Assembly (NCBI GenBank): GCA_003134765.1
Contig: PLCM01000029.1
Coordinates: forward strand, 176,023-240,022
Direction of reading: 5' to 3'
Source: Spartobacteria bacterium
Lineage (GTDB): Bacteria > Verrucomicrobiota > Verrucomicrobiia > Chthoniobacterales > UBA10450
DNA length: 64,000 nucleotides
Shown: positions 62,130 through 64,000 of the stretch, one piece after another
How positions within the stretch are numbered: the first letter of the stretch is position 1
Layout: every line of letters starts with the position of its first letter
Translations under genes and position numbers: made by a program
Notes under the pieces: model-generated
What the model was told of the DNA's origin: nothing
The model's input: the letters and a program-made list of their open reading frames with translations, nothing else
The model's database searches: none

Positions 62130-64000
62130 CTATTGGAGGAAGTAGACCTGAACAACGCCGATGCCGGTAGATTCGGGTTTGCCTCGCACCTGGGCGGTGT
62201 ATTGCCCGGGTTGGAGGGTGATGAGGACAGCCGCTTCCAGATCGTTGGTCGGTTGGAGGCCCGTGGCTTCGAGTTCCGCTTGCTGACTGCTGCCATCGGT
62301 CCGGACTTTCCAATCGTCGTTCTCCACGACGATGGCGCCGTTCTGGTCCCTCAACTGGAGCGTGGTATCAGGGAGCGCATTGGAGATTCCAAAAGCACTC
62401 AAGGAGGGTCCGATCGCGCGGATCACCGCTCTCACCGGCCCATTCTGCACAATGAATCCGGCGATCATGAGTTTATCGCCCGGTTGGATCAAACCTCGGG
62501 TTGCGACGTTAGCCAGCTTGGCGGGGGAGGCAGGGCTCAGATCGTAGGCATCGACGACGCCGGTGCCAATGGTATTTCCCACGCCACGCACCACTGCGGT
62601 ATAACTGCCCGGAGTAAGATTCGCGATGATGGCCGATTCCAAATCATTACTCGGTGCGAGTTGGCTCGCGCTGATCTCCGCCGATTGATCGCCGGTAATC
62701 AATCCTCCCACCTGAGTCGTTCTCCAGTCGTCGTTTGTCGCGACGGTAGCGCCGCTCGAATCGTGGATCTCCAGGGTGGGATTAGCCAGCGCATCCGTTA
62801 TCCCAAAGGGGGCGAGTGATGGGCCAATCGCGCGCGCGATGATTTTCTTGGTCGAGCCAGCCGGCCCTTGCACGATGAAGCCCTCGATCAGCACGTTATC
62901 ACCCGTGCCGACTGGGAGGCGGGTGGAGACGTTGCCGACCAAGCCAGGTGTAGGCGTAGGTGTTGGTGTAGGTGTGGGTGCCGGGGTCACAACAACCGAC
63001 TCATTCGCGGCGTTGCACGCCCCGGCTATGATGTTGTTGTTCGCATCGCCGTTATAAGTCGCGATCCAGCGATACGTGCCGGACGCTGTCGGCGTGAAGT
63101 TAGCGGACGCGTACGTCCCATTGCCGGCGTTAACCGAGACAGTTGAGGTAAAGATCACGGTGCCTCCGCAGGTAGCGTCGTTCGGTCCGTAGAGAGTGAA
63201 GGTGATCGTTCCCGCAGGATTGAATCCGCCCGCAAGGGTCGCGCTATCCGAGACGCTGCCGCCGAGGGCAACCGGCGCTGAGGCGGTAGTCGTAATGGTG
63301 GGGCTCTTCTTGCTGACCACAACCGATTCGTTGGCATCGTTACACGCGCCGGCTATCGAGTTATTGTTTGTGTCGCCGCTATAGGTTGCCACCCACCGGT
63401 AAGTCCCAGCGGTAGTCGAGGTAAACGAGTCAGAAGTGTAACTCCCGTTGCCAGTCACGTTCTTCGTCGAAGTGAAGACAGCGGTGCTGCCACAGGTTGC
63501 GTCGTCCGGTCCGAATAACTTGAAGGTGATCGTCCCGCTCGGCGTCCCGCCGTTGGCAAGTGTCGCAGTATCCGAAATGCTGCCTCCGACTGGCGTAGTC
63601 GCTGATGCTTGTGTCGTGATTGTCGGAGTTGCCTTCGCTACCACTAGATATTTCGTGTCACTCGGGATGCCGTTGGTAAAGACCGTGACAAGAGCAGGGC
63701 CGAAAGGAAAGCCAGTCACAGGTTTCGAGGTGAAGGCCGTGTCCGACCAGCCAGCGGTCGGGTCCACCAGAAGGAATGCGACCTGACTGCTCTCGAGGCT
63801 GCGGAGTTGGACGATCGGGTAATTGCTCGAGGAATCCTGGAAGTTCCCGCCGGAAGCTTGGGAGATGCCCTGGAAACGCGAGCCGGTGAGCGTCAGGCTG
63901 CTGCCGGACTTCAGCAGGGAAGTGGCCGTGGCAATCTGCGGCTGCCAGTCGGGCCTGAGAAAGCCGAGCCCAATGTCGTACAGTTCCACGCTCGCGAGAG
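62130..64000 (-). CDS. Kelch-type secreted protein with two Ig-like domains and tandem C-terminal module (5' end outside window)
   Basis: The frame is open to the window edge, so the N-terminus is missing. What is present starts with LASVELYDIG-like kelch text, then the domain LTGSRFQGISQASGG with VDPTAGWSDTAFTS, two Ig-like domains (TPSGTITFKLFGPDDATCGS and NPAGTITFTLYGPNDATCGG), a Pro/Thr linker and the two-unit module. It is a close paralogue of the gene at 51168-54911 except for its second Ig domain. It ends 120 bases from the sigma factor start, with nothing recognisable in the gap. Confidence 0.88.
   Translation of the reverse strand, partial: LASVELYDIGLGFLRPDWQPQIATATSLLKSGSSLTLTGSRFQGISQASGGNFQDSSSNYPIVQLRSLESSQVAFLLVDPTAGWSDTAFTSKPVTGFPFGPALVTVFTNGIPSDTKYLVVAKATPTITTQASATTPVGGSISDTATLANGGTPSGTITFKLFGPDDATCGSTAVFTSTKNVTGNGSYTSDSFTSTTAGTYRWVATYSGDTNNNSIAGACNDANESVVVSKKSPTITTTASAPVALGGSVSDSATLAGGFNPAGTITFTLYGPNDATCGGTVIFTSTVSVNAGNGTYASANFTPTASGTYRWIATYNGDANNNIIAGACNAANESVVVTPAPTPTPTPTPTPGLVGNVSTRLPVGTGDNVLIEGFIVQGPAGSTKKIIARAIGPSLAPFGITDALANPTLEIHDSSGATVATNDDWRTTQVGGLITGDQSAEISASQLAPSNDLESAIIANLTPGSYTAVVRGVGNTIGTGVVDAYDLSPASPAKLANVATRGLIQPGDKLMIAGFIVQNGPVRAVIRAIGPSLSAFGISNALPDTTLQLRDQNGAIVVENDDWKVRTDGSSQQAELEATGLQPTNDLEAAVLITLQPGQYTAQVRGKPESTGIGVVQVYFLQ

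Overview
The window (64 kb, GC-rich, 5'->3') looks like a contig of a Gram-negative member of the Verrucomicrobia, probably a soil Spartobacteria/Chthoniobacterales lineage. This placement is an inference. It rests on a pilus-like locus with the gene types of Akkermansia Amuc_1101-1100-1099-1098, an McsA-McsB-ClpC operon next to outer-membrane lipid transport genes, an ECF sigma factor paired with a Ser/Thr kinase, and many very large secreted repeat proteins. No tRNA, rRNA, CRISPR array or insertion sequence was recognised.

Layout. 1-18 kb is mostly housekeeping: a class III aminotransferase (cut by the window edge), transaldolase, TrmL, a secreted Asn-rich peptidoglycan-binding protein, a LolD-like ATPase, IlvE-like aminotransferase, mcsA-mcsB-clpC, xerC, a lipoprotein, an Mla-type ABC operon (permease, ATPase, MCE protein) overlapping a PIN-TRAM membrane protein, an FkbM methyltransferase and trpS. 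18-31 kb holds a large secreted adhesin-like protein, a membrane-attached serine hydrolase, a parallel beta-helix protein, a SAM methyltransferase and a MacAB-like exporter operon with two permeases. 31-40 kb holds a UDP-glucuronate decarboxylase-like epimerase and the four-gene pilus/secretin locus. 40-43.5 kb is a degraded patch with a frameshifted gene, a 3' gene fragment and a PEP-CTERM-like protein. From 43.7 kb to the right edge every gene is on the minus strand: four giant surface proteins (beta-helix, delta-60 propeller, two kelch propellers), a mini version of them, a phage-tail-like protein with a 9-bp tandem repeat, a Ser/Thr kinase and its ECF sigma factor.

The strongest unexplained signal is a C-terminal module of about 265 residues, made of two related repeats of about 130 residues. 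It ends six otherwise unrelated secreted proteins in this window, and a decayed copy lies at 1260-1358. Its placement, always last and usually after a Pro/Thr linker, suggests a surface-retention or display module; this is inference. Three genes in the right-hand cluster (two of them without or with the module, one the tail-like protein) also share a nearly identical element of 55-77 nt at their 5' ends, containing an ACAG-N5-CTGT dyad.

A second theme is a family of nested inverted repeats in the intergenic spaces, with conserved termini (GGAGGGACG or GGGGAGCGCA) but copy-specific hairpin tops. One such hairpin pair supplies the stop codon of trmL.
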